Assembly: GCF_018320785.1 (NCBI RefSeq)
Contig: NC_054867.1
Span: 54,616,276-54,680,275 of the forward strand
Source of the DNA: Cheilinus undulatus
Lineage: Eukaryota > Chordata > Actinopteri > Labriformes > Labridae
Reading direction: 5' to 3'
Length of the DNA: 64,000 nucleotides
Part shown: positions 35,371 through 47,003 of the stretch, piece by piece
Position numbering within the stretch: the first letter of the stretch is position 1
How the letters are laid out: every line of letters begins with the position of its first letter
Translations under genes and position numbers: made by a program
Notes under the pieces: model-generated
Database searches by the model: none
Told to the model about the DNA's origin: nothing
Seen by the model: only the letters and a program-made list of their open reading frames with translations

Positions 35371-35547
35371 TTTTTTTTTTTTTTTAAGGTTTATTTTGGG
35401 CATTTTTGTGCCTTTACCCGATAGAGGACGATAGTGGATAGAGTTGGAAACAGGGACAAGAGCGGGGGAGAGATGTGCAGTAAAGGGCCTCAGCCAGGCC
35501 GTCCGCATACATGGGGCACGCCTTAACCACTCGGCCACCTGTACCCC
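35371..35547 (-). mobile_element. tRNA-derived SINE, copy 1
   Basis: On the minus strand the head reads GGTGGCCGAGTGGTTAAGGC, a tRNA-Leu/Ser-like box A, followed by a body with AGAGTTGG-type words. It ends in a 15-base A tail (T-run 35371-35385 on plus). Box B is degenerate. A related copy is at about 54976-55150. Confidence 0.8.
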
Positions 35548-35744
35548 ACAAGGGCCAGCTTTTACTGGAAGACAGTGAAGGGGCCAGGCTTCCCAAAAAC
35601 TACATTTCAAGGCTTTACACCATCTCTCTGATACCCATGTAGTAGCTTCACATGGTTACAGCTCAAAAACTCATCAGTTTCTCACACTGGCACTCTGAAA
35701 AACCCTTATTTAACCTCTGTTAAATGTCTGCTTCGTTTTCGCTG

Positions 35745-35763
35745 TTGCCCCCCCCCCCCCCCA
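35745..35763. repeat. Poly(C) run
   Basis: An uninterrupted run of at least 16 C. Confidence 0.9.
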
Positions 35764-35975
35764 CGGATCCGGCTTTCCTCCAAATGGCCGATTTGCCGGA
35801 GGTTGGCTGGCAGCAGGACTCAATGTTTTGTGCCTGCCACCCTTCAAAATAGCTATGTTTACGTACTTGTAAACTTTGAATGAACCGGTCCGACTGAGTG
35901 AAATATGGCAAATTTTGATATACGTCTGTACGCGTTAGACCCGGAGTCTGATCCTGATAGTTTGGTGAGAGATAA

Positions 35976-36138
35976 TCATGAAATAATCATGGAACATTAC
36001 GAGACTGAGATGTTTTAAAGCTAAATGCAAAGCTGGAACTACACTCCAGACATGGCTGCTGCACTGTCACTCCGCCTACTGATTTACTCAAGAAGTAGTT
36101 CAGAGTATTTGCTTCATGTGTCGTAATGTTACATAATT
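35976..36138 (+). repeat. Dispersed repeat, copy 2 (partner at 10183-10345)
   Basis: Nearly identical to 10183-10345. It is cut off at ACATAATT, exactly where the GGCCCGAGCACC element begins. This indicates that element inserted into, or next to, this repeat. Confidence 0.8.
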
Positions 36139-39100
36139 AGGGCCCGAGCACCGAGTGGTGCGAGGACCTAATTGTATCTGCTAGGATTATTCAACATATC
36201 ATTTGCCGTCATTGCATGGACTTTTGAGGCCCTTTACATTTATGAATTTGCAGGGAAACTTTGCACGTACATCCGGTCTTGCGAAAATTTCGATATTTTT
36301 TGGGTCTCCAACATGAAAATTCAAAATTGCAAAAATAGCGCCCCCTAACAGGTTTCAAAGTTAAAGCCCCCTCCTTTGACTTTGTCATAGATTCATCAAA
36401 TTTTGTGTGCAGGTGTGGCTTGGGGAGATCTACAAAAAAGCCTCTTGGGCCTACACTCTATCTCCAACAGGAAATCTGTCATTTTGAATAAATAAGCAAA
36501 AACGGGGCTGTTTTTGGCCTTTTTCAGGTGTCATAACTGAACAAACTCGTTCGAGGAATTTCATCAGATCAACTTGTACTTCGGCACAGAGCTACATGAG
36601 ACATGGCTGATGAAAATTTATTCGGGGTTTTTTCATTAGTTGAAAGGTGTGGCCATGGCAAGCCCTCAAATTTGCGTATGATTCTGGTAAACAGGAAGTA
36701 GTTTATAACACAGCCGTGTATTGTCCGATTGGAGTCATATTGCTCAGGTATATTGGCAGTCATGGCCTGCACCCATTTATATGGTCAGATTTTTTAACAG
36801 ATCAAAGCGCCACCTAGTGATGACAGGAAATGTCAAGGTTTATGGTGCAAGCTGCAGTTTAAAAACTATCCAAGATATCCACTTCAAATTTGTGTCAGGA
36901 TGGACTAAAGAAGTGGGTTTAGCTTTCTTGAAAAATCAAATTGACTTTTCGTCAGAGGGCGTGGCCAGTATGGGGCGACAAAGTGAAGAGTCGCCATTTT
37001 GTCTCATCAAAATTATTTAAACAGTCATAACTTTAGTATACATGGTCATATCTGAGACAGATTTCATGTGCTTGGTAACAGTCCAGGCCAGAATACATCC
37101 AAATTTGAAATTTTGAAAAATTGTACAGCGCCACCCTCTGGCAACAGAAAGTCAATACTCCTGAATTTCACATTGCAGAGCCTACATGGTTGGGCAGATC
37201 ATTCTGAAAATTCACTCAGGCTGTTCCCTAGGAGTTGGCCTTACACATACACAATGGTCAAATGTCTACGTTAAAAGGCGTGGCCATGGCGATTTTTTGT
37301 TTGCCATGAAAGAGGAAGTAGATTTTTCAAATGGTTATAAGAAATGTAGAGTGATGAAACTTGCCAAAAAAAATCTCATTGGCATGCTGACATGATTGAT
37401 ATTCATTTTGTAGGTGGGCGTGGCCTATTGGTTCAATGGCGCCCCCTACAAATGTTCAAAAATTTGGCCCCCCCAGCAGGTTAAACCCAGGCTTATGAAT
37501 TTCGGTGTGCATATATGTTATCATCAGTCCTACAAAAAAGCTCTCTGGTCCCATGCCAAAATCTCAACAGGAAGTCCACTAGCCTCATTGGATGAAACAC
37601 AAAGTAGAATTCTCAGGAGCTTGTGATATGTGTAGAGCAATAAAACTTGGCAAAAACATTCTCATGAGCATGCTGAGATAATTGATGTGATGTTTTTAGG
37701 TGGGCGTGGCCTATTGGCTCAATGGCGCCCCCTACGACATTTCAAAAGTTCAGCCCCCTCAGCTGGTTTGACCTAGGATTTTCGAACATGTGTGGGCAGA
37801 TGCGTCATGTCAGGACGCACAAAAAGTCCTCTTGGATCGATATCGTAAGTCAAACAGGAAGTCGCCACTTTGAATTTTTTGGTAAAACAAGGCATATTTT
37901 AGGGGTTGTATTTGAATGAACTCGTCCAAGGGCGTTCATCCAAACTACTTCATCTTTGGTGGAGAGCAAGAAGAGATGTCTTCGGTCAAAAGTTATTCGG
38001 GGTTTTCTCATTAGTCGAAAGGTGTGGCCATGGCGGCCCCTTATATTGAAATGCTTCATCATGTGATAAAAGTGGCTGATGCTCGCTAAAAAAATTTCCA
38101 TTTATTACAAGATTGGCCAAATCCTGCTGAAATTAGCCCAGAGACATTTTTCAAGGTAGTTATTACTCAGATTTGATGGTCAAGAGTCCTTACCTAAAAT
38201 GGTGTGGTGGTGACAATTTTTTCATTCGCCATTTAACAGGAAGTAGAATTATTATTATTATTATTATTGGCAGGAAAATACTCAGTAGCAAAATGAGAGG
38301 ATTGATAGGATGAGTGTTGGGTGTGCATGGCTTTTTGGCTCAGTGGGGCCCCTACAATTTTGTAAAAAATTCAGCCCCTGCAGCAGGTTTAACCTAGGAT
38401 TTTGAAAATTGTTGAGCTTATACATCATTTTAATTTCTGCAAAAAAGCCTCTTGGACCCATGCCGCAAAACAAACAGGAAGTCCGCCATTTTGATTTTTG
38501 TGGTCAAAAAGCAGCACATTGCAGACTTCACAATTTTCAAAATTCCTCATGAGAAATCATCCAAACACCATCATGTTAGGGATATTGTAAGAAGACATGT
38601 CAAAGTTGAAAATTTCATTAGAAATTTTTCATTACTCAAAGGGGCGTGGCCACGGAGAATTTTTCCTCCCCATGAAAAGGAAGTAGAATTATCCTAGGCT
38701 TACAAAACTTAAGAAGCTATGAAACTTGGCAGAAAAATACCAAATTAGGAAATGAGAAGATTGATAGGATGATTGTTGGTGGGCGTGGCTATTTGGCTCA
38801 GTGGCGCCCCCTACAACATTTCAAAAAATCTGCCCCTGCAGTTCATATTACCTAGGTGTTTGAAAATGCTTCAGCATATCTGTCATCTCAGGATCTCTTG
38901 GACCCAAATTGTAAAACAAAAGCAAGTCTATTTTTGTTATTTTCCATGTTGAAATGTTTAAAACTCTGTCCTCTCTTAATGGAACCGAAATCAAGGCTAT
39001 GCTGCCATCTTTTGATGATACACAGCATTGCACCATATTTAAGGACAGGGTCCAAACAGCAAACAACACATTACAAAGTATACTTCTGTCTATCCATGAA

Positions 39101-39240
39101 TATGAGGTAAATTGCCAAAATGAGATAAGATATAAAAGCACTGAATAAAATAATGAAACAAACATGTACGCATCTGTACCTCTGTATTTTATGCATCTTT
39201 ATCTGTTTATTTTACACATATGTCGCAGTGGCAAAACATT
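36139..39240 (+). mobile_element. Large repeat of the GGCCCGAGCACC family with internal modules, copy 1
   Basis: The left terminus is AGGGCCCGAGCACCGAGTGG followed by GCGAGGACCTAATT. Inside, a module made of AGGAAGT, GGGCGTGGCC, TTGGCTCA and ATGGCGCCCCCTACAA recurs near 37413, 37702, 38320 and 38780. It is accompanied by repeated GAAAGGTGTGGCCATGGC. No long frame or known protein motif is present. An inverted terminus of the same family lies at 49718-49750. I know this as a widespread fish repeat but cannot name its class. The right end is approximate. Confidence 0.65.
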
Positions 39241-39550
39241 AAAAGTCATGAAAAAAAAGGTAGGGGGAACTAAAAGAACTGGAAAAATATCTTCAAAAAT
39301 GAATGATTTAGCAAGAGCAACAGTCTAGATATAAAAGAATTAGGTTTATTATAAAGTGTCTGTAGTCAAGATCTTTTAGACTGTGATCAATAGTTCCATG
39401 TATGCATAGACAATTCTGAATCCTGCGTTTCAATTGTGTCATGTCAATGGGTGAATTTGCCAAAATGTTGAAGTATCTCTTTAAAGCCTGTTGGGATTTT
39501 AAAAAATAAAATTCCCTAAATACCACAAGATATTTTCATCTGCACATTTT

Positions 39551-39632
39551 CTGATTTTAAAAAATTTCTGGGGCCGGACTGGAAGCTGTGGTGGCCTGAT
39601 GTGGCCCCAGGGCCCCCGGTTGATGATCACTG
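39551..39632. mobile_element. hAT MITE right end (family of 16515-17669)
   Basis: Read inward from the right: CAGTGATCATCAACCGGGGG, CCACATCAGG and CCAGTCCGGCCCC. It matches the left end of the MITE nested in Tc1. Its other end is not seen. Confidence 0.65.
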
Positions 39633-40392
39633 CTGTAAAGCTCCTGGAACAGTGTTCTATAAACAAACCTGCCTTACCTTGTTATATTCCCTGTTTGTTG
39701 TTACTGCCAAACCCTGGTAGCTTGTGGGCTTTTTGTTCTGTAGCATCTGACTTGTTACCTTCACTCTGTCCTCAGAAACTTGCTGAAGCAGTTTGGCTTA
39801 CCCCGTCATAATTATTGGTTTCTCAGATGGGAACAACCTTGAATAACTGCATTCCTGTATTGCAAAGGAAGATGATTTTCCATAACGCTTGTTTTGTCAC
39901 ATCAACTGCCTGGGGTACAGCTGTCTGATGAGCTCTGTCACCATCCATGCCTTGCTGCTGCATGCGTTGTCAACAGGCTTAGCAACTCTGTACCTTTCTG
40001 TGAGGTGAATCAGATCTAAAAAAAATGGAGAACAGCATAGGAACAACAGGCCGTGATTGTGATTGGTCCATCCTCTACCTGTTTCCTATTGGTTGGGTTA
40101 GAGAAAAATCAAAGAGCAGAAATACATTTAGAGCTCAGAGAAAGTTTCGTACGCCACAGAGAAAAATCAAAGCCGTTCAGACAAACAGGTGGAATCAACG
40201 TGTTTGAGAGAAGATGGCATTGAACTGAAACAAGATTCAAGATAAGCAGAGAATATCTAAGAACAAGGAGGCCGTTTAGAGCACAAAGGCAGGTGTGAAC
40301 AGAAAGATAAGAGAAAAATCAGAGACCAACATCAATAAGACATGATCTCAAAAGTTTCTGCATTGATGACTTCACAGAATACTGCAGACCAG

Positions 40393-40497
40393 TGACCTAG
40401 GGCCCACATCAGGTCCCCAACAGCCTCCAGTCCAGCCCCAAGAACGTTATTTAACTCAGAAATGGGAGATGAGAAATGTCTGGTCTTATTTCTGGTA
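40393..40497. mobile_element. hAT MITE left end, cut by the Tc1 insertion
   Basis: CAGTGACCTAGGGCCCACAT and CCTCCAGTCCAGCCCC are the same family as 39551-39632. The sequence stops where the Tc1 terminal repeat starts at about 40498. Confidence 0.6.
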
Positions 40498-41522
40498 TGT
40501 ACACTATATTTCCAAAAGTATTCATTCACCCATCCAAACAATGTAAATCAGGTGTTCCAATCACTTCCATGTCCACAGGTGTATAAAATCATCACCTAGG
40601 CATGCAGACTGTTTCTACAAACATTTGTGAAAGAATGGCTCGCTCTCAGGAGCTCAGTGAATCCCAGCATGGTACTGTGAAAGGATGCCACCTGTGCAAC
40701 AAGTCCAGTGGTGAAATTTCCTGGCTCCTGAATATTCCACAGTCAACTGTCAGTGGTATTATAACAAAGTGGAAGCCATTGGGAACGACAGCAACTCAGC
40801 CACCAAGTGGTAGACCACGTAAAATGAGGGTCAACAGATGCTGAGGCACATAGTGGGCAGAGGCCGCCAACTTTCTGCAGAGTCAATGGCTACAGACCTC
40901 CAAACTTCATGTGGCCTTCAGATTAGCTCAAGAACAGTGGTAGAAAGCTTCATGAATGGGTTTCCATGGCCAGACAGCTGCATCCAAGCCATACATCACC
41001 AAGTGCAATGCAAAGCGTGGGATGGAGTGGTGTAAAGCACGCCGCCACTGGACTCTGGAGCAGTGGAGATGCCTTCTCTGGAGTGACCAATCGTGCTTCT
41101 CCATCTGGCAATCTGATGGACCAGTCTGGGTTTGGCGGTTGCCAGGACAACAGTACTTGTCTGACTGCATTGTGCCAAATGTAAAGTTTGGTGGAGGGGG
41201 GATTATGGTGTGGGCTTGTTCTTCAGGAGCTGGGCTTGGCCCCTTAGTTCCAGTTAAAGGAACTCTGAATGCTTCAGCATACCAAGAGATTCTGGACAAT
41301 TCCATGCTCCCAACTTTGTGGGAACAGTTTGGGGATGGCCCCTTCCTGTTCCAACATGACTGTGCACCAGAGCACAAAGCAAGGTCCATAAAGACATGGA
41401 GGAGAGAGTTTGGTGTGGATCAACTTGACTGGCCTGCAAGGAGTCCTGACCTTAACCCCACAGAACACCTTTGGGATGAATTAGAGCGGAGACTGAGAGC
41501 CAGGCCTTTGGTCTTAATTTGA
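40498..41522 (+). pseudogene. Tc1-like transposon with frameshifted transposase, 3'-truncated
   Basis: It starts with the fish Tc1 terminus TACACTATATTTCCAAAAGT. The transposase begins at 40635 (MARSQELSESQHGTVKG) with a helix-turn-helix N-terminus and GRPRK. It then shifts frame near 40840 and again near 40960. The DDE part is clear: [25 protein letters not shown] and [15 protein letters not shown]. The copy ends at about 41512 before the C-terminus and the right repeat. It is inactive. Confidence 0.88.
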
Positions 41523-42000
41523 GAGCCTGGCAGGGTCAACATTTAACCATAAACTGTCAATCTTATTTTCAACAGTAATAAATTATGGGGAAAAATTAGC
41601 ACTGATGATAATGTGGTGATTTGTGTAATCGGTTGTTTGTATAAGAACCCAGGAGCAGAGCCAGAGACAGTTGAAGCAATTAAAAGGGTTTACTGGGCAA
41701 ACACAGGAGTGAGGGAGGGGGAATCCAGGGTCCGGGGAGTGAGAGAGGGATCCAGTGAGACGTGAGGGGAGGCGGTGGAGGTTGTGTGAGGGTCCGGTGA
41801 GAGAGTGTGGCAGCGTGGCAGAGCACTGACGGCACGTGGAGGCACTGGAAAGGCGAGGAGAGATCAGGGTTAGTCACAGGTAACAGGAGCACAGAGCAAT
41901 CTTACAAAATGTTTCAATAGAGTGTCAAAAAGTCACTAGAGAGCCGAGATACCACATGTGAGCAGGAATAATCTGGCGCTGGAGAGAGCAGAGCTTAAGG
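41523..42000. other. Intergenic GA-rich segment
   Basis: No gene recognised. 41700-41880 is purine-rich with GGAGTGAGAGAGGGATCCAG words. Confidence 0.4.
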
Positions 42001-42001
42001 C

Positions 42002-42812
42002 GGGGTACGCACATAATGATAATCAGGCTGTTTTTGTCCTGATTTTCCCCCTTCCTGACCAAGGACGGCAAACACCCGACTATCTTAGGTCTTATAAGAT
42101 CATCCTCTAAGATTATCCTGTGGTCCGAGGTGTGTTAAGAGTGAATTTGTCCCCATAATCATCTCCAAAAATGGTCTGGGCTGACGATCGTAAATATTAA
42201 AGGTGTTCAATATTTACGACCAAAAATCTTCGTGTGTGGGGAAAGCTGACGACTCCAGAGTCATGACTCCGCGAATTCTGACGTGGAACAGAATGTAGCC
42301 AATCAAGAAGCGAGTTGATTGACAACAACCATTATGCAACAACCGACATTATATACGTATATAATGTCTATGACAACAACTCACCTCTAGCTCGCCCAGT
42401 AGACTATAAAGTCCGTGTTCGCACTGTCTCCAGGATTTTCTCCACCGTCTTTTTTTTTTTTTCTTTCATGATTTTTCTGTTAAAAATAGTCCCAGGAACA
42501 CCATCATTCCCTCTTCTTGTATGTCCTCTTCGATGTTGCGTGCTGTGTTTTCCGGTTGTTGCTATGTTTCTTCTTCATAGTTTTTGTTAGATCACGTGTG
42601 ATCATGCAAGATTTCTGGCTTGGAGGACGAGATTCTAGATCAGTGGTGGGACAGAGTCATGATGGGTGTGGTGTGCTGTGTTGGGATTATCGAAGCACGC
42701 CACACACAGTACAATCAAAAGTGTTCAATGGCTGATTTTTTATCTTCATGTGTGGGGTCTCTAACAGATAAAAAATCACTTAAGATTTAGAAAATCCTTA
42801 TGTGTGTATGAT
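42002..42812. mobile_element. Probable MITE
   Basis: TACGCACATAATGAT near the left (42006-42020) and, inward from the right, TACACACATAAGGAT (42808-42794) form a 13/15 inverted match. No transposase frame. Exact termini and target duplication are undetermined. Confidence 0.45.
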
Positions 42813-42989
42813 TGGGTGATTGCGGTGATTCCATGCAGGGTTGAGGTGCCAGAGACAATCAGTGCAGGTGACGCCCAACCTCTGTGAAGAGAACAAAAAA
42901 CAGTCAGAGCAGGAAGCAGTCCACAGGAACTTGTCAAAATAAAACTGGAAAATGTGCAATCACCACAGATAAATGATTTTGAGATTAAA

Positions 42990-43395
42990 AGAAGTCAAAA
43001 TGATAAGTTAAAAAGGCTCAAAATCTGAGATAAATAGTCAAATGTATTAGTTCAAAAGTTCAAAACTCATAATTAAGTCTCAAAATAATGCTTTAAAAAA
43101 GGAAAATATGAAAAAGGAAGTCAGAATGATGTTTTAAAGGTCAAAATATGAGATAAAATTTTAAATTGTGGGGGTTAAAGGTCAAAATATGGAATTAAAA
43201 GTCCAAGTGAGGAGTTGAAAAGGTCAAAACATGACAAATAAAATTTAAAAAATGAATAAAAAAAATTAAAAATATGACTTAGAATTTAAAATTATGACCT
43301 AAAAGGTTTAAAAAATGACATAAGTAAAATCTAAAAATTTTAAAAAGGCAAAATATGAGAATTTTATGAAAATAATAAGTTTTAAGTCATTATTG
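42990..43395. repeat. Degenerate GTCAAAATATGAGATAAAA repeat
   Basis: A decayed array of roughly 20-40 bp words (AAAGTCAAAATATGAG, TTAAAAGG). It directly precedes the LINE reverse transcriptase fragment. Confidence 0.6.
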
Positions 43396-44390
43396 TGAGA
43401 TGCAAAATTGCATCACCACCCAAGCAGGCGTTCCCCAAGGTTCAGTCCTCAGCCCCCTCCTCTTCCTCATCTACATATCCGACATCTATTACCCCCCACC
43501 CACCATCACCAAAGTCTCACAGTTTGCCGACGATCTCTGCTACTGGTCCACATCCAAATCCCCACAGCTCGCTGCCTCAAAACTCCAACAATGCATCACT
43601 GAAATAGAAGACTGGTCAAACCTCTGGAGAACCACCCTCAACCCCGTCAAAACCCAATGTGTCATCTTCACCAAAAAACCAACACCGACAGTTCAACAAC
43701 ATCCACCTCACCCTTCACAACCAGCCCATAACCATCAGCAAAGAAGCAACATCCCTCAGTATCACCTTCCAAAGCAACATGACCTGGACCAAACACATCA
43801 ATACCCTGGAACACAAAGCCAACAATAGATTCAACCACCTCAAAGCCCTCTGCGGAAAGCATGGTGCCTCACCCTCCACAATAACCAAAGTTTACCTTGC
43901 ATACATCCGTCCCCTGTTTGAATACTCCGCCCCTGTCTGGATCACCGTATCAGACCACCAACTCAACCGCCTGCAAAGAACAAAGCACTGAAACTGGCCC
44001 ACAGACTCCCACCATTCATCAGCACCCACTACGTCCACTCCATATCCGGCATCAAAACCATCAAACAACATAAAGCAATAGCCATCAAGTATATTTCATC
44101 TGCCTCACAAAACCCCGCCCTCAGGAAAACCATCAAAGAAGCTTACCAATCAGTCAACACCCCTCTGTCACTCATCCTTCAGTTTAAAGACCCCCAGCCT
44201 CCCAACCCGCCATAACCCTGATCACTGCTGCCTGAGACAACACACAACATGAATATACACTACACAGCACTACACAACACCATACAGTACCACACCACAC
44301 ATTACACAGCATGCACACGCTCTGATCATTCACATTTACTCAAATAAAAAAAATCAATAAAGACCAAAAATCAATAATAATAATAATAAT
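43395..44390 (+). pseudogene. LINE reverse transcriptase fragment (Jockey/I-like), 3' part
   Basis: The frame from 43400 carries the RT signature GVPQGSVLSPLLFLIYISDI and the catalytic FADDLCYW with the downstream WRTTLNPVKT segment. A frameshift near 43680 moves to the frame containing FQSNMTWTKHINTLEHKAN and LAYIRPLFEYSAPVW. It ends near 44385 in an (ATA)n tail. 5' ORF parts are missing. The clade is judged only from motif style. Confidence 0.8.
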
Positions 44391-44478
44391 AAAACAAACA
44401 AAAAACAAAAACAAAAATCAGTAGAAAACAAATAAAAAATAAGAAAACAAAACAAAAACAAGCACCCCTCAACACCCC

Positions 44479-44482
44479 CGCC

Positions 44483-44515
<33 letters not shown>

Positions 44516-44800
44516 ATTTTGTTACTTTGCCTTGGTACCCACATGTGTCTCATCCTCTCGAGTCCTCTTTTTCCCTCTTCTTCAGCCAAAATCTCAACCC
44601 TACCATGGACAGAAAAGGGCACAGGCCCTGAACTGTCCCTCCAGGCTCAAGACTACCTTTGACCTTTTGACTTTGCTCTGGGCTCATTCTCTCTCGGACA
44701 GTCTACTGCTTGGACCCTGTCCCTGTCCCTCACCACCCCCCACCCCCCCCCACCCCCCCCTTTTCCTTACTCTCTCTCTCTCTCTCTCTTTCTCTCTCCC

Positions 44801-44837
<37 letters not shown>

Positions 44838-44850
44838 GTCTGTCTGTCTT
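44479..44850. repeat. Two (CT)n microsatellites and a C-rich tract
   Basis: (CT)n at 44483-44510 and TCTC runs at 44770-44835, the latter followed by (TCTG)n. 44732-44762 is a CACC/CCCC tract. Open frames here encode only Ser-Leu or Pro repeats. Confidence 0.95.
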
Positions 44851-45089
44851 GTAATGCTTACTGACCGCTGTACATGTGATTTATCTTATAATAATAAGCC
44901 TTTTTGTCGGCCGGCAGACTTTCTAATATATCTTTTGTTCACCAGCAGCAATAAAGAAAAATTTCATCCACACCCTTTAGGTCTCTCTGTCAGTCCACGC
45001 CCTCATAACTTTACGCCCATCTCTAAAGACACTCCTTTTGCTTGGCACACGGTAGCATGTTAATAGAAACCCCACCTTTATCTTTGGAA

Positions 45090-46187
45090 TCCATCTGCCG
45101 TGTGATGTGATTACACAAGCATGTAGATGTGGATTCTGTCGCTCTTAAATGGAATTTTAAAGACGACTTCTGAGGACTAAAACCAAAAACACACTTAGAT
45201 CAGGTAAGAACTGAAAGAGTTTGGAGGTTCCAGACCTTAATCTGCTTATGTGCATATTTTGTTTTCTTATCTTGTCAACAGCTTCTGTGTCTCTATCATT
45301 CGGGTCTGAGTTCTTTAGTTTAACACCAAGAGAGCGAGGGAGAGAGAGCTCCTAGTATCCAGTGCTCACCTGGAGGCCTGACAGTCTTTTAATGATAATT
45401 TAACTGGTTTCAGGCTAAATATGTGTAAACTTTGGGTTTAAAACATCATCAAATTGAACTTTGGGACTTTTTAAAGAACATTCTATTTATTCTGTTTATC
45501 TTCCCAAAAGTGAAGGTATAATACTGTCTTTATCAATAAATGTTGTTATTTTCATTTTGAATGCGGTTATTGGGTACTTATTAGTGGGAACTTTTACTCC
45601 ACATTTTTTCAGTAAATTATCTTGTCCTCATTTTTTTTTTCCAAAAAAACAAATTTACATCAAAGATGAATAAATCAATTGTATATTAATTTTCAAAATG
45701 ATTTATCCTGAAAATGTAAGTGTATTTATAAGACATGACTTAGTTAAATCATTTTTACTTCTGTCATTGCCTCGGCCAAACTAAATATTATGTATGTTGG
45801 ATTTAAAAAGTCTGTTCTCCACTTACAGTGAGAGCAGTAAGGAGGCGGATCAGCGAGCAGGAGTCAGACTAGGGGCGCCTAACAGGTCAGAAGGGTGGCA
45901 ACGAGGTTGACCAGGTGGACAGAGTAGGTCAGGAGGGACAGGGGGGAAAGAACAGGTCTGGGGGGGGTGACAGTAAGGTGGAGTGGGGGAAGATCAGGTC
46001 AGAATAGTGCTAAGGAGGCAGACCTGGGGTCAGGAGGGCTGCAAGGACAAACCAGGACTGTGGCATTAGGTTAACAAGGGGGCCAAACAGGTCCGGAGAT
46101 CGACAAATCAGTGGAACAGGGGGCATGGTGGGTCAGGAGGTTGGACCAGGGGAGAACAGGACTGGAGACAGGCAAGAAGGCAGACCA
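45090..46187. other. Region upstream of the sialyltransferase coding exons
   Basis: A good donor (GATCAG followed by GTAAGAAC) at 45198-45210 could end a non-coding 5' exon of the sialyltransferase gene, since its first coding exon begins with 5' UTR right after an acceptor. This is a guess. 45835-46180 is purine-rich and grades into the minisatellite. Confidence 0.35.
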
Positions 46188-46664
46188 GAGGGTAGGGCTG
46201 GTCTGGAGGTAGGCACAGACAGTGGACCAGGGGGTAGGGCTGGTCTGGAGGTAGGCACAGACAGTGGACCAGGGGGTAGGGCTGGTCTGGAGGTAGGCAC
46301 AGACAGTGGGCCAGGGGGTAGGGCTGGTCAGGAGGTAGGCACAGACAGTGGACCAGGGGGTAGGGCTGGTCTGGAGGTAGGCACAGACAGTGGGCCAGGG
46401 GGTAGGGCTGGTCTGGAGGTAGGCACAGACAGTGGGCCAGGGGGTAGGGCTGGTCTGGAGGTAGGCACAGACAGTGGGCCAGGGGGTAGGGCTGGTCTGG
46501 AGGTAGGCACAGACAGTGGGCCAGGGGGTAGGGCTGGTCTGGAGGTAGGCACAGACAGTGGACCAGGGGGTAGGGCTGGTCTGGAGGTAGGCACAGACAG
46601 TGGACCAGGGGGTAGGGCTGGTCTGGAGGTAGGCACAGACAGTGGACCAGGGGGTAGGACTGGT
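46188..46664. repeat. 42-bp minisatellite, open on both strands
   Basis: About 11 units built of GGTAGGGCTGGTCTGGAGGT, AGGCACAGACAGTGG and (A/G)CCAGGG. Because 42 is a multiple of three and the unit lacks stops, long frames appear on both strands (GRAGLEVGTDSGPG and its antisense). No coding role is inferred. Confidence 0.95.
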
Positions 46665-47003
46665 CAGGAAGGTGGAAAGAAGAGGTTGGCCAGAGGCTAG
46701 AGCTAGCCTCTTTTGATACTCTGATTTTATTTTGCTGTGTCACGTAATTTAAAATGAAAAAATAAGCTGTCTAAACATAAACACATTTTTTGTGTGTGTG
46801 TTTTTGTAGTTAAACAAATTCTGATTTAGAGATTTTGTTTTCATTTTAGTTGAACTGGCACCAAAATTACAAAGATTTGGTCAGGGCTGTGTAGATGTTT
46901 TATATCCACTGTTAGTTGTAAACAACCCTCTGTTAAAATAACAGGACATGTTTTTTTTGTGATTTTTGACTCTTTTGCAGAGTTTGGGACTCAGTGGAGG
47001 AAG

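Noticed and set aside
35500-35547. A genuine tRNA-Ser/Leu gene on the minus strand
   Set aside because: Only the box A half is tRNA-like, no cloverleaf can be completed, and it is followed by a SINE body and A tail.
40928-41468. Minus-strand frames over the Tc1 region
   Set aside because: Antisense shadows of the Tc1 transposase, whose sense strand shows the DDE motifs.
43408-43607. Pro/Ser/His-rich frames in the LINE fragment
   Set aside because: Shadow frames of the reverse transcriptase, which is recognised in another frame by GVPQGSVLSPLL and FADD.
44532-45063. Open frames of 110 and 117 codons near 44.5-45.0 kb
   Set aside because: Largely translations of (CT)n and C-rich simple repeats.
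46108-46743. Long open frames on both strands (211 and 191 codons) as repeat proteins
   Set aside because: They are produced by a stop-free 42-bp minisatellite, are equally open on both strands, and have no start context, splice link or domain.
46959-47003. Upstream ATG (46959) as the sialyltransferase start
   Set aside because: It precedes the acceptor CAG at 46978-46980, so it lies in the intron. The ATG at 47004 gives the expected short tail and membrane anchor.
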